DNA of 45,260 nt from Chara braunii (taxonomy: Eukaryota > Streptophyta > Charophyceae > Charales > Characeae), in the NCBI GenBank assembly GCA_003427395.1, contig BFEA01000021.1, forward strand, positions 313,002 to 358,261, given 5' to 3'. Made by a program: the position numbers and the translations under genes. Numbering within the stretch: position 1 is the stretch's first letter; each line of letters starts with the position of its first letter. The notes below the pieces were generated by a model. It searched no databases. It was not told the DNA's origin and saw only the letters and a list, made by a program, of their open reading frames with translations. This document shows positions 9,036 to 20,906 of this stretch, piece by piece.

Positions 9036-9255
9036 CAGCTCCCTCGATTTCGCCGACGGTTTTTCTCCCCTTCTTTTTCTGTAAAAGAACCTTCCACGCT
9101 TTTTCTTCTTTTTCCCGCCGATATCTTCGAAAATATGGCGCCCAAAAAAAAGGAAAAGGCGCCACAACTGTTTCATCTTTTTTTTTGGGGGGGGAAGAAC
9201 TGTTTCATCGGATTTCCCCCGCCGGGCTTACGAAAAAAGAAAAACAACCCAAGAG

Positions 9256-9345
9256 CCTACCGTAGCAGTGGGTACACACATGAACTGTTGAAAAGAGAAA
9301 CCCGTGTTCGAATCCAGATGATGGAGCTTGATGCGTAAAGTTGTA
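9256..9345 (+). mobile_element. tRNA-like SINE head, family S-B
   Basis: Contains a box-A-like TAGCAGTGGGTA and a box-B GTGTTCGAATCC about 35 bases later, followed by a short body and an A-rich tail (from 9344). It does not close a convincing acceptor stem, so it is not annotated as a tRNA gene. It resembles the minus-strand head at 31925-31990. Confidence 0.5.
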
Positions 9346-9455
9346 AAAAAGGAAAACAGGAAAAGAAAAAGGGCAAATCCCTTGACCCGAGGAAAGCATT
9401 GGTCCTCGCTCCACTACTCTCGAAATGTGCAAAACGGGGGCCTCGGCCCAGATGC

Positions 9456-9483
9456 ACCGTGTAGTGCCTGAAAACTACACGGT
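9456..9483. repeat. 9-bp perfect inverted repeat
   Basis: accgtgtag and ctacacggt flank a 10-base spacer. It lies just after an F6 terminus fragment (cctcgctccactactctcga at 9407) and may be the edge of another element. Confidence 0.5.
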
Positions 9484-10106
9484 GTGAGAGCGGAGAGCGG
9501 GAAACGTACATCCGCAATACTGGATGCGCCATGGCGCCGCGCCATGTGTCACTGTGGGGGGGTGTCCCATCGTTGTAAAAATCGTGCAGCAAGTGAGGGT
9601 GCGGCCTATCTTCGCAGGAGCCCATATAGAGTGCTGCCTTTGTTTGATGTCCGCAGGCCCATGGAAAAACAAAAATCCCAACAGTGGGCCACTGCGGGGA
9701 GGGGACGAAGGGGTAGCCGGCCCCGCTCTGCTCCCGTGATGCGAGCGACACGATCTTACGGTTTAGCCATAGCCGCACGGCGGTGCCGCGTGCATAGCCG
9801 CGCGGAGCTTAACCACCATGCCCCGGAGCGCGCAGCGCGGGGAAGGGGGGTCTTGGAGCGGTCGAGCTACACAGGTTACCTCAAGCAACAGAGGCACGAG
9901 CTTGTCCAGGGCCGAGAGGAGGGAGTGGGCTGGACCGCTAAGAGGGGAGGGAGGGAGGCAGCATGGGGTTCTCAAACAAGAGCTGCGACGCAGAACGACA
10001 CACAAGTGGCAGCATTCAAGATGGCAAAATCACAAACAAGTCGAACATTTCCGAACCGAAGAACGCTGAAAGCGTCCTTCCCAAAGAGGGAGAAAGTGGA
10101 TCTTAA

Positions 10107-10111
<5 letters not shown>
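9484..10111. other. GC-richer interval without a supported gene
   Basis: A 222-residue plus-strand frame spans 9484-10152 but runs into the TG microsatellite. It is rich in Arg/Ala/Gly as expected from GC-rich noncoding DNA and has no recognisable domain. I do not call it a gene. Confidence 0.5.
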
Positions 10112-10149
<38 letters not shown>

Positions 10150-10150
10150 T
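10112..10150. repeat. (TG)n microsatellite
   Basis: About 18 TG units ending at gtgagtgagtg, followed by GA repeats. Confidence 0.95.
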
Positions 10151-10160
10151 GAGTGTTTGT

Positions 10161-10830
10161 GAGAGAGAGAGAGANNNNNNNNNNNNNNNNNNNNNNNNNN
10201 NNNNNNNNNNNNNNNNNNNNNNNNNNNNNNNNNNNNNNNNNNNNNNNNNNNNNNNNNNNNNNNNNNNNNNNNNNNNNNNNNNNNNNNNNNNNNNNNNNNN
10301 NNNNNNNNNNNNNNNNNNNNNNNNNNNNNNNNNNNNNNNNNNNNNNNNNNNNNNNNNNNNNNNNNNNNNNNNNNNNNNNNNNNNNNNNNNNNNNNNNNNN
10401 NNNNNNNNNNNNNNNNNNNNNNNNNNNNNNNNNNNNNNNNNNNNNNNNNNNNNNNNNNNNNNNNNNNNNNNNNNNNNNNNNNNNNNNNNNNNNNNNNNNN
10501 NNNNNNNNNNNNNNNNNNNNNNNNNNNNNNNNNNNNNNNNNNNNNNNNNNNNNNNNNNNNNNNNNNNNNNNNNNNNNNNNNNNNNNNNNNNNNNNNNNNN
10601 NNNNNNNNNNNNNNNNNNNNNNNNNNNNNNNNNNNNNNNNNNNNNNNNNNNNNNNNNNNNNNNNNNNNNNNNNNNNNNNNNNNNNNNNNNNNNNNNNNNN
10701 NNNNNNNNNNNNNNNNNNNNNNNNNNNNNNNNNNNNNNNNNNNNNNNNNNNNNNNNNNNNNNNNNNNNNNNNNNNNNNNNNNNNNNNNNNNNNNNNNNNN
10801 NNNNNNNNNNNNNNNNNNNNNNNNNNNNNN

Positions 10831-10893
<63 letters not shown>

Positions 10894-10921
10894 AAAAAAA
10901 AAAAAAAAAAAGAGAGAGAGA
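10161..10921. repeat. (GA)n microsatellite enclosing an assembly gap, plus poly(A)
   Basis: GA repeats lead into Ns at 10175-10830 and resume as (AG)n at 10831-10887. A ~22-base A run and more AG follow. The true length of the microsatellite is unknown. Confidence 0.95.
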
Positions 10922-11067
10922 GTCGTGATAAATGATTTAGACTAACTTAGATTAGAGCAGGGGTAATATTGATAAAAGCAGAACAATAGAAAATAGGGTG
11001 GTCTAGGCAAGAACTCTATAGAATAGCAGGAACGATGATCCAGAAGATTAGCGCGCGCGTGCGCACG

Positions 11068-11070
<3 letters not shown>

Positions 11071-11134
<64 letters not shown>
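11071..11134. repeat. (GA)n microsatellite
   Basis: About 32 GA units, preceded by an alternating GC/GT-CA stretch (gcgcgcgcgtgcgcacgcac) that could adopt Z-DNA. Confidence 0.95.
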
Positions 11135-11138
<4 letters not shown>

Positions 11139-11625
11139 TGGGATGAATGGCATGGCTAACTTCCAACAACTTTTTGATCAGACAACAAGAAGAATGGGAA
11201 GAGTGTGGCAATGAACCAGTCTGTATCTGAATGGAAGACTCTTCTGAAGTAAGGCAGGTAAAGCACACGGAGTGTGATTGAGTTCATTGGAGATTAGTGA
11301 GTATTGATATTTGCTCACCTTGACATAGTAAATGGTATAAAAGAGGGGTTGATAATCTTCTGTTTCTCCCGTTAGTACGAATGTAAAGGATAGTCTTGCA
11401 TCGGCTTTGGCTATTATCTATGTTGTTTAATGTTAATGTAACTTGTGAGGCGGTACATAGTTGCCTACAACATACTGGATGATGTATGAACTTAACAGAG
11501 GAAGATCTTGCTTAGAGTGGGCAGTTAGAGGCATAGCGTTGAGGTTTACCTATTAAAAGTTTTTTGTTGCCCCTTGGTTGGAGAAGAAGTATGGATTGCA
11601 GCACATGCTTGTACTTTGATCTTTA
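11135..11625. other. Interval with no recognised feature
   Basis: Unique-looking AT-moderate sequence. No open frame of note, repeat or structured element is visible. Confidence 0.5.
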
Positions 11626-12020
11626 TGTATATGGGACAATGGACCCGTTTTCCAGCACGTGCTGCTCCCTACGAATAAATGGAGCCATAAATTGATTGTT
11701 AAAAAAAAAAAAAAAAAACATGAGCTTTTCGGCAACGGTGGATTTAAACTCTCGCCTTTGTGATCCCTTCACTTTCGGCCTCCCTGCACTACTCTCCACA
11801 TGCAGAGAAGACAAAAAAATGGCAATGTATCTGTTCATGTTCCAACGAAAGAGTCAGTATTGTTTTGCACATTCGGAGACTGAGAGATCCACACGCCTCA
11901 CTACAGTTACTGAGGTTCATAACCCTCACACGCATAAAAAATGACAAAAAAATGGCGATGTTACTGCTTTTAAGAAGGTGGCAAACTACACGGCCGCCTC
12001 ATAAACGCTGCATTCCCTCC
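11626..12020. mobile_element. F6 element fragments
   Basis: Scattered F6-like blocks: acccgttttccagcacgtgc, a 19-base A run at 11701, catgcagagaagacaaaaaa, aatggcaatgtatc, and aaaaaatggcgatg. The order is disrupted. They resemble the better preserved F6 units at 12160-12465 and 12787-13030. Confidence 0.4.
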
Positions 12021-12159
12021 TCGCGCATAACAAATGGGAAAATGACATGTAACAATGGAAGAGGCCCACCATTTATAAAATGCGCGTCTTCGTCATATGT
12101 CGTCTGATTTGTGGCCTTTGGACGGTTACGGCCTGTCACACCCTGCGCACAAACTATAC

Positions 12160-12465
12160 TACACGTTGCATATGGGTCGAGGCCCCAGGAGTGAATATCC
12201 CTAAAACATGGAAAGATACACCGCCATTATTTTTTTTTTTTTTAAGGCTATCTTTTGGTGGGACCAACGACATATCTTTAGGTAGCGAGCGCCAAGCTTG
12301 CCCAAGAAGGTGCGTAAGGCTAATGGGGATTGAACCCAAGACCTCCTGAATGCCACTTGCGTGCCTTACCAACTGAGCTAGGCTGCTAGATCCGCCATGA
12401 TTTTTGTCTTTCGTCCATGTTGAGAGTTATTATGGGACGAGGCCCGAAAAGTGCAAAATGAGTGG
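12160..12465. mobile_element. F6 element split by a SINE
   Basis: The left part has gggtcgaggcccc and aacatggaaagatacaccgc. The right part resumes ccgccatgatttttgtcttt, then ccatgttg and gggacgaggccc. The uninterrupted paralogue at 12848-12910 reads straight through this junction (accgccatatttttgtcg). Confidence 0.65.
12228..12391 (-). mobile_element. tRNA-derived SINE, family S-C
   Basis: Read on the minus strand it starts near agcagcctagctcagttgg, with box A TAGCTCAGTTGG and box B GGGTTCAATCC in tRNA-like spacing. A ~90-base unrelated body follows, then an A run (12229-12243 on plus is T-rich). It is flanked by CCGCCAT at 12221-12227 and 12392-12398, a 7-bp target duplication, and sits inside an F6 element. 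These together fit LINE-mobilised insertion. Confidence 0.8.
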
Positions 12466-12786
12466 CATTGAGCAGAGACTGCTGATGTTCATAGGGGGAG
12501 GGGACCGGAGAGGAGGCACAATGACTGACCCATTGAAGAAGCTCGGTCCTGATGCTACCGGCTGACCTCTGGCCAGTATCGCCCACCTGTTGTAGCAGGT
12601 ATCGCACCTGCTGGTGGGTGCAACTCCCTCATGTTCCCTCGTTGGAGGCTTGAGCACGAATGTGGCTGCTACGGGGTTCTCCGTAATACTATAATGACAA
12701 TAAAAACATTCTGGAAGGACGTCTTGTCCAGATTTGACAGGTAATTGAATTGGTTGGGCTTAAATAATTAACCTTTTATAATAATA

Positions 12787-13030
12787 AAAAAGTGCAAAAT
12801 GAGAATGAAAGAAAGGAAGAAAAAGAAAGAACGAGTTTTTTCCTAAAGATGGAAACCGCCATATTTTTGTCGTTTGTACATGTGGAAAATAGTAGAGCGA
12901 GGCCCACACCACTCTCGAAATGTGGAAAAGACAAAAATGTGGCGGGTGCATCTGACCATGTTTTNGCAGGAAGTTTATTCTCATTTTNCACATTTCGAAA
13001 GTGGTGTGGCGAGGTTCATTATTGTCATGA
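12787..13030. mobile_element. F6 foldback composite
   Basis: Inverted blocks are present: gtgcaaaatgagaatg at the left and tattctcattttncacattt at the right; gaggcccacaccactctcga and cgaaagtggtgtggcgagg; and ccgccatatttttgtc with gacaaaaatgtggcggg. Two Ns (12965, 12988) fall in it. No coding potential. Confidence 0.65.
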
Positions 13031-13640
13031 CGCGTGAATCGAAGGGAATGTTCATACAACTTCATACCCAGTCCAACTGGCTGATGACAACCCCTGAGTG
13101 CAAACTCGCATCGTGTGACTAGCTAAGTACTAAATCCCAATTTTTCCAGACGGTCGCGACCTTGTCCCATCTAAAAAGGTACATCAGTGTGACGTGAACC
13201 ATGCCCAAAACCTCAAATCGGCCCTTCCCAAATCTGCATATTTTGCGGATTTGGGGTCGCCGTGTGAGTATGCCCTCGCAATAACTTTTATCAACGAATT
13301 TTTGCCAATTTTCGAAGAAAATACAAAAAATGAAATAAGGGCATTTAAGGTGACCGCAAAATCTATTGCTCGAACAAAAAATCAGGACAGGTGCGGTGGG
13401 GAGCGCTGGTACCGGGCGGGCAGCGTAGCGCTCCGGTAACAGGCGTCACCATTCCGTTTCGGTGGGAGGCCTGTTCGACCGTCACCTCCGTTGACGTGAC
13501 GGGGAACGGATCCGAGCATCGCACTTCCCACAACGAGGAAGGAGACTGGTCCTCAGCGGTGCTCCATTTGAACAGTCCAAGACACCAGTTAGGGTAATCT
13601 CTTTCTTCATAGTCCTATACCACAGTACACTCCGAAATCC
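13031..13640. other. Interval with small inverted repeats
   Basis: No gene. At 13257-13275 there is gtgtgagtatgccctcg, an isolated F4 terminus. At 13400-13434 an 8-bp perfect inverted repeat (ggagcgct / agcgctcc) flanks a GC-rich loop. Confidence 0.5.
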
Positions 13641-13644
13641 TTGA

Positions 13645-13830
13645 ACCAATTACCACAGTAACATTGCATCAGGCAATGAATAACGAATAGAGAGGAAGGA
13701 TTAGTGTGCGGTGTTGATAAGTCCGAAACTGATTGATTACCACAGTAACTTGATGTTAGAAGAGGGACAGATAACGGTGAGGAAGGAACATAGTGCAGTG
13801 TTGGCAAGTCGGATCTCCAACAACGGTGCG
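13645..13830. repeat. Two-unit tandem repeat, ~93-bp period
   Basis: Both units share attaccacagtaac, gaggaagga and gtgttg..aagtc in the same order. They lie about 1.3 kb upstream of LINE-1 ORF1, so they could be monomers of its 5' region, but this is inference. Confidence 0.55.
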
Positions 13831-14768
13831 CTGAAACTAAGCCCAAGTAATTTCGGTAAGCCATGCTTACACGGTAGAGATGAGAGATCCTCCAATGTTC
13901 TGGGGTAAAAGTTAAAAGATGGTTGACGCAAGCACTGACCGCCATTGAAACAGGCCACGGCGCCTCGTAGGACTCGAACAAAGGTAATCAGATTATACAC
14001 GTAGCGAGCAGGGCAGTGCATCTGACAGTGGTAGGTTACACTCACCTCAGCAGGCATGGAAGAACAACATGATTGGCGTCAAGGGGGGGGAACTCGAGTT
14101 GCTATCGCAGTTTTGAAGCAGTAATGGCACAATCAGTTGGAAAAAGAAAAACCTAGCGCTACAAGCAAAAATGAAGTTACGCCATTCCATCCAAGTTACG
14201 ATACCTTCCTCCTCCTTATTTCTTCTCTCCCTGCTGCTCTAGTCCTACCGCTCCAAGAGCTAAGTGTCATCAACTGCCACGTTCACAATCTATTGTCAGA
14301 GCAGAAGCCGACTAGTTGTGGTCATCTTGGCCTTTGATTCCCATATTCCCCGGAAATTGATCTTCCTTAACCGGCTAGCATGACCGCTACTGTAACACAG
14401 TATTTTCAAAGGAGGAGGCAAGTATACACTTCTCACCCGCCACTTACAACACCCGGAGGGTAACCCTCTTGCTTTCCTTGAAGAGGATCGAATCACCAGC
14501 CAAGTATGAGGTAGCAAATCTCCTTGTTATCATAGGGACAAATGCTCTTAATGTGCTTAAGCATGCTCCATTTCATCGCCTTTCCAAAAAGAAGAAGCGA
14601 GTTTCAGTACGAAGAACCGAAAAGTAGTCTCACGTTCGTAATTCCTCATAACGCTCTCGTCTCCGAGATTCACTACTGACTGACCGTGGAATACTTTAAC
14701 TCCCCCATGCGTCGACCCAACATTGTCAGCAACGCAAGGCCCCCATCTTCCAACTAAGTAGTGATCTT

Positions 14769-14878
14769 TCGAACCAGAGTTCGGAAGGAGCGTAGACTGT
14801 TCGTTGCTCTCCCTCACACATGTTCGAATCAGAGTCGGTAAGGAGTGTGGACTGTTCATCTCTCTCTTACACACATGG
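14769..14878. repeat. 55-bp tandem duplication
   Basis: Two adjacent units starting cgaaccagagttcgg and cgaatcagagtcggt share gaccagag-like, ggag, gactgttc and cacacatg blocks. They lie upstream of LINE-1 ORF1. Confidence 0.65.
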
Positions 14879-15088
14879 GCACAAGCTAGATCCTCATAAA
14901 ACACGAAAGTGTTATTTTTGCACGAGGGGTTGTACACTTATTTGATGCTTGGGCATCTGGATGCATTACATTCGAACCTTTCAGCCAATAAGTACGGTGA
15001 TGGAGATAGAACGAAGCAGAGGAATGGTCCCCCCAGGCAATTCAGGGAGATACATCCCGCCGACAGTGAGAGTAGCCGGGAGGAGACA

Positions 15089-17760
15089 ATGACAGCCTCC
15101 GACGGCGAAAGATCGAGTGCGTGCATTAGTGGAGAGATGCTACGAAAATGGCATTTGCCCGGATGGATTAGACTTGGGAGAAATAGTGGAAGACGAACAA
15201 GGGAAGCGGTTTGTGGTGTATGAGGCGATCAACAATATCAAGGAAGGATGGTTGAAGGAGCGTACAGTCATCATGATGTTTCAAGAAGAAGCAAGACACT
15301 TATCAAGACAAAAAAAAAAAATCTAATAAGAGTTCGTGAAGATGGCTATATATGGCACAAAGGATTTTTAATTCAAAAATGGGTAGACGCCAGATCCATT
15401 TTGAGGGGAATGTGGTATCTTAAGTAGCCAAAGCAAAGGAACTGGCGGACTGGTTGCTAAGAATGAGAGAGGTCAAGCTTAAGTTAGGGCCAAAGGAGTA
15501 CCTAAAGATCTTCAAGCCCTAGATGCCAAAGCATGAGTTTCGGAAGCTGAAATTGCAGGAGGCAAAGACAAACTTCTGGATAATAGTATTGCGAATCCAA
15601 TTGGATGCATGCTATTATCTCCATAGCGTTGTTAGTGACATGTTTGGGGAAGTACTCGAGATGCACCCTCCAGAATATGACCGAACAAGGTCGAAATTGA
15701 TGAACGTCGAGCTGGATCTGCACCCAGACGCATGTGTTCCATGTAGAGGACGAGCTGGTCATTGAATCCCCGAAAGGTGAACGGTGGAAGGTGGAGATAG
15801 TCACTCCTTACACTGACTAGTGTCGAAAATGCAGGTGTCAGTGGTACTACCATACCGAGGAGAACTGGAATTGTCCAAGGAATCGAAAGCAGGAGGAAGG
15901 GAAGAATGAAAGGGGCATTAGGGCTAGTGGACATCAAGAACGGCTTCGACAACACATGAAAAGCACAAATCAGCCTGCTGGAGGAAAAGCTACAACAGAG
16001 GAACCTCGAAGATTCAGACAGACAGATATGCCAGACTCACCGAATATGAGAATTGCCAACATGAATGAAGCACAGAGAGCACAGTCCCAGGGCCCGATTG
16101 TGAGAGCGACAAGCCACATGTCTCATCACTCGAATCTGAATTGGTCCCATAACGAGCCTCCCCACGCTAGACTAGATGCCAACAAGAGACTTGAGCAAGT
16201 AGTAGCAACAGTCAGAGCAAGCCCAACTGTTACACTGCATGGCGCCTCATGACACCTTCGAAAATAATATCAACGTACTCCGTCCTCGATCCCCCCATGG
16301 GAAAGCAAAAGAGACTGCCCAGTAGAGTCAATCCCAGAGGAAGCAGTCGTAAGGATGGAGAACAGGGAGCTAGAATGGCAGAAACATCCGCAAAGGCATC
16401 AAGATCTTTAGGGCTCACACGATGTACCACGTCCACCGTCCAAGATATCACTCAGACAACAAGTCAACCAGCACGATCTCCAAGTAAAGAACCCAGGTTT
16501 TGGCTTCGCCCCTCCGCTGCAACATTACCCTCAGTTGGTTGCTCCAGATCACCCGCAACCTAGATATCCTTCGTCGGTTTTTGATTGGAGGTCGCTGGCA
16601 CAACAACATCAAGGAGCAGAAGGTCTTGGCCAACCAGGTCAAATAGAGTGGCTCCAAGGTAGATCAACAAACTTGGAGAAGGAGCAGGTCGCCCTGGGAT
16701 AGAGAAAAAGAAATGGTACCTCCTGGCGGGCTTGGGTAGAGGAGGAAACAAGGAGACAAGGAGTCATCAAACATGCCGCAGTAGGATGCTCTAATAGGCG
16801 AGCCTTTGACACAAGATGGGCAGATGAGGTGGTAGGAGGAATAGACCATACAAACCTGCTCGGCCAAGGAGGGAGAGACCAAGGGGAAGAAGGGAAAGGA
16901 GAAGGAGAAGGGTATGGCAAACCACCTCAAGGGGAGTTGTCTGAAACTTCGATCACGTCCCAGTTATGTGTGAGGATGGATAGCGAGGCAGAGGAAGCCT
17001 TACTGAGTCGAGAACTTTCTCGATCCTCGATGGAAAGATCGACGCATTCGAGGGTGCAAAGAATAGGAGGAGAGATACCGACTCTGAGACACAGAATCAA
17101 CCGAAGCAGGCGTACGAAGGTCGTCCACAAACATCATGTGAAATCGGTTAAACACAGAGTGGTGCCTCTGAGTCTAATGTGCACAAGAGGAAGAGATGGC
17201 ACCTACTTCCTAGCCCTTACTAACAACGAAGGCAGACCATGTATCCCATTAGAGGAGGTGGACAAGCCGCAAACACCCACAATGATCATGAGGACAACCA
17301 GAAATCTTTACGGAGAGCACGTGCCAGTCAGGATCATCCCTACTAGCTCAGTTATGGTCAACATCATCTGTGAAACCACAAATGGATTCGTCAAGTTCTA
17401 CTTCCCACTCTTGGATGCACGCGTCCCACCAGAGTACGCGGAGACGTTGACGTAGTAAGGAGGCCAATGGTACCACATGGATGTAGTGAGAGAGCGAAGC
17501 TCGCATGAACTGGGGCATATATTAGTGCTACATAACATTAGTGTGTTAATACTTCTGACCTTGAACGAGAAGTTGCCACCCGACGAAGCGCTCCAATCAA
17601 AGTTTATGACTGAGAGTCTGACAAGAGATTGGGTGACTCGGTCATATGCAAGCTCGTTGAGGGGCAGTTCGAGGGGCAACACCCGATCACAGTCCATGGT
17701 ACAGGCTCAGTCAACTCCGGACAAAGCAAATGGATCAGTACAGCAACAGGTAGACTAAAA
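15089..17760 (+). pseudogene. LINE-1 ORF1, nucleic-acid-binding protein (broken)
   Basis: A chain of plus-strand frames. The likely start is ATG 15089, with a frameshift before 15117. The N-terminal segment (ALVERCYENGI, GWLKERTVIMMF) matches ORF1 of LINE-2 and LINE-3 at the same position. The next segment (about 15523-15760: FWIIVLRIQLDA, LMNVELDLHPDA) also matches. A zinc knuckle follows at about 15818-15870 (CRKC, then H, then NCP). After a Gln/Arg/Ser-rich linker, a conserved C-terminal block sits at 17160-17455 (VKFYFPLLDARV). ORF1 proteins of L1-type elements bind the element RNA. Multiple stops and frameshifts make it nonfunctional. Confidence 0.75.
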
Positions 17761-17813
17761 CGATCAAGGTCAATCCAGCCACATCCAAGATCAAGCAGAA
17801 GAACAACGACTCA

Positions 17814-20007
17814 ATGGATAAACTTAAGGTGGCCACTTGAAACGTGCAAGGGTTGGGTGACATTGGGGGAAGACAGAAACGCAAACGTGTTAAAAACTGG
17901 ATGCATGATCGGATAATAAACTATCTGCTAATCCAAGAGTCGAAGTTGGATGACGAGAAGCTGGCGGACCTGGGAAACTGGTGGAATCACCCACAGATCT
18001 GGGCCCCGACACAAGGGTCAAGGGGAGGGGTGGGAATTTTGCTGCATCGGGACCCGCAGATGAGGCTAATTGATGCGGAGGCAGACATCTGGGGCAGATA
18101 GGTGTGGGTCAGATTAGAGACAGAGGGGGAAGACTGGGTCGTGATGACAATCTACGCTCCCACGAATGCTGGTGAACAGGCGAAGTTTTTCACAAGGTTG
18201 ATCTCACACATTCCGAGAATCGAAACCTGATTATCGCAGGGGATTGGAACCTGTCATTAAACGAGACACTGAATATGGACTCGTGCATCGCGGGGAGAAG
18301 GGATGCTCAAACCTTATTGGACCTGTCAGCAGAACTGAACCTGTCGGATCTATTTATATTGATGTCACCAATCGACCCAGGATACACCTGGACATCGCAT
18401 ATCTAGAGGGAAAGAGGCACAGTGGTCAGAAGAAGGTTGGACTACTTTATGGTGGCCGGCCCGATCTTAGAGGGTGTTACGGCGGTGCAATAATTCTGCA
18501 ATCCGCTTTCTGATGACAAACCGGTGGTTGTTGAAGTCAGACTGCGATCAAATATGCAGCGTAGGAGAGGCTTCTTCAGATTGAATGCACAAAATATGGA
18601 AGACCCAGACCTTTTGGAGTGGGTGGATCAACACATGAGAGGTTGGGAAGAAATTAAACACTTATTCTCTTAAATCGAGGAATGGATGGATGGGGTAATA
18701 ACCATCATTTCAAGTGTCCTTAACGTCTGTTCGAAGATTCTGGCTAGATCCAGAAATAAGGAAGAATCAGAATGCAAATGACGAGTAGAGGAAACGGAGG
18801 AGAGAATGGAAGGGCATCCGATATCAATGTTGGCTTGGGCAATAGAAAGGGAAAAGCGGATGGCAGAATGGGATAACCTGCAGGTGAACAATGAAAGACG
18901 GTGGACGGACCTGCTCAAGGAGAAGGGCATAGAAACCAACTATAAGATGAGCAAAGAGTCCTTCCAGAAATGACTACCTCGTCGATCGGCGCAACAAATG
19001 GTTGAGTTGAAACACCCCTTCGATGGCACAGCTCCAACGACCTCCACAGCAACAGGGATACTAGAGTATACCAAAATATACTACAAGGACATCCTCACGA
19101 CTCGGCGTCCCCAAGACGAGGCTACCACTGATCTTAGGGAAGTGTCCGACCTATGGTAGGACACAAATATGGAAGTCCCCACTCTGGCAAAACTAGATTT
19201 GGACAGTCTTATTATGTTGGAGGAGACCATTCAGACCTTGAGATCCATGGCGAGAGGCAAGTCCCCCGGGCTTGACGGCTTAACTATGGAATTCTATTCC
19301 AAATGCTGAAAGACGGTCGAATTGCCATTCGTGGAGCTATACAATGGAGTGTTGAACGAGGGCAAATTGGGGAAGATGATGACACATGGGGTTATCTCGG
19401 TGCTGTTAAAAAAAGGCGACAAGGCGGAAGTGAGGAATTGACGTCCAATCTCCCTATTGAACGTGTCCTACAAGATTTTGGCGAAGACACTCGCGAGGAG
19501 GCTGGGACAATATCTACCTTCCCTGGTGGAAAAAGATCATGGCGCTTTCGTTCAGGGAAGGTCAATCTTCAACAACATCGCAACAGCGGGCGAGGTTCTC
19601 AAGGTACAAGTTGAGAATCTCAACACAGCGGTCCTCTTGATCGACCTGGAGAAGGCCTACAACAAGGTAGGATGGACGTTCGTCATGACTACGTTAAACT
19701 ACATGGGCTTCGGAGCAACTTTTGCAAATGGGTTGTTGCACTATATACCTTGTCAACATCAACAATCATGATCAACAAATTTCTTTCAACTTCGTTTAGA
19801 CTGACGAGGTCGTCGCGTCAAGGTTGTCCGCTAGCGCCTCTCCTATTTGTTCTTCAGTTGGAGGTGCTGCTAAATCGTATTAGGCATCACCCGTTGATTC
19901 ACGACCTGCGTCTTCACGATGCAAAGGAATGCAAGGTGAAAGTCTTGGCCGATGATCTCTTCACAGTCTGCGAGAATACGATACCAGCCTTAACAGCCTT
20001 GAAGTAA
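17814..20007 (+). pseudogene. LINE-1 ORF2, endonuclease and reverse transcriptase (broken, 3'-truncated)
   Basis: Starts at ATG 17814 with MDKLKVAT, then TGA where Trp is expected, then NVQGLG: the N-terminus of an APE-type endonuclease. Motifs follow: LLIQESKLD (about 17930), GDWNLSLN (about 18240) and SDDKPVVVEV (about 18510, with D where the catalytic SDH histidine is usual). Reverse-transcriptase blocks are ARGKSPGLDGL (19250), GAFVQGRS (19540), LLIDLEKAYN (19635), SRQGCPLAPLLF (19815) and VKVLADDLF (19940; the usual is FADD or YADD). The frame changes at least four times. Nothing after about 20007 matches the thumb or C-terminal zinc region, so the 3' end is lost. Confidence 0.8.
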
Positions 20008-20656
20008 CCCACTTTTGTCCATCAATAAATAACTTCGTTCAAACCCATCTTCCCCAAATATCTGCATGGAAATCGATAATTTTTATCTCCGATTATCTAT
20101 GTATAAGAATATTTATACCACCTCTCGAACCTCGTGTCGGGGACTACAGTTGCAGACCACCTCACCAGTTGTGTAGGTCTGCTATTTTGTCTTTAGACAA
20201 TTTAGTTTCCTGAAGGCATGCTATTTATATGTTATTCTTAAATATTCATGATTCCAATTAACTTTTTGTTTAGAGAAAACTACGGCGCAATGAGGGTTAC
20301 AGTTTGCAATTGCATTTCGAACTGCGTTTTAGCAGTTTAGACAGAGCCTAAGTTTCAATTGCAGTTGAAACTCGGGTTGACCTTCTCTAGCAGTTCAGTC
20401 AGGCATATGGCTGTTTTTTTTTTCCCCCTTCGGTCGCGCGTTGTATCACGCCATGCCACGACTGAATAAAATAAAATAAAATAGTCCCATGGTTGGGCCA
20501 GGGCCGAGATGTCTCGGCCACAACTCGACCACACCCCAGATTGGCCACGACCCAGATGTCGCATGACGTGGCGTGGCAGGGACGCCCTATGCAATTCATA
20601 ATTAAGTCATTTGAACTTAGGTTTGTATTTCAACAGTGCAAGGATGGAGGCCAAAG

Positions 20657-20687
20657 AAGAAGAAGAAAAAAAAAAAAAAAAAAAAAA

Positions 20688-20723
<36 letters not shown>

Positions 20724-20737
20724 CCAACAACAACAAC
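20657..20737. repeat. GAA / poly(A) / (CAA)n composite tract
   Basis: GAAGAAGAA runs into about 24 A, then about 14 CAA units. Such composite A-rich tracts often mark the 3' end of a retroposed copy, but no body is recognised upstream. Confidence 0.85.
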
Positions 20738-20883
20738 GAGGAACTTTGAATTCACCGACGTGGGGAAGACCCTCATGTAGGCGGAAGTTACACTAGTGCT
20801 TTGAGGAATGTATCTGACCATTATGTGAGGACTGTAAAACATTTTTTTTTATTTGTTTGTTTTTTATTGTGAGGTCCTTGTAG

Positions 20884-20906
20884 CGCCCTGCCAGTCAGGC
20901 AGGGCG
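20884..20906. repeat. Perfect 9-bp hairpin
   Basis: cgccctgcc and ggcagggcg flank the 5-base loop agtca. It is followed by the palindromic cagctagctg. Its function is unknown. Confidence 0.7.

Noticed and set aside
9256-9330. A functional tRNA gene
   Set aside because: Box A and box B are present, but no acceptor stem closes and an A-rich tail follows; a SINE head fits better.
9484-10152. A 222-residue plus-strand open frame
   Set aside because: Arg/Ala/Gly-rich composition typical of GC-rich noncoding DNA, ending in the TG microsatellite; no domain or homology recognised.
10149-10935. Long open frames of X and Arg-Glu repeats
   Set aside because: They are artefacts of the N gap and the GA microsatellite.
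13076-13110. A second hammerhead from ctgatga
   Set aside because: No GAAA core or pairing stem II follows in the required place.
20884-20906. A bacterial-type terminator
   Set aside because: The hairpin is perfect but lacks a following T run, and the window is eukaryotic.
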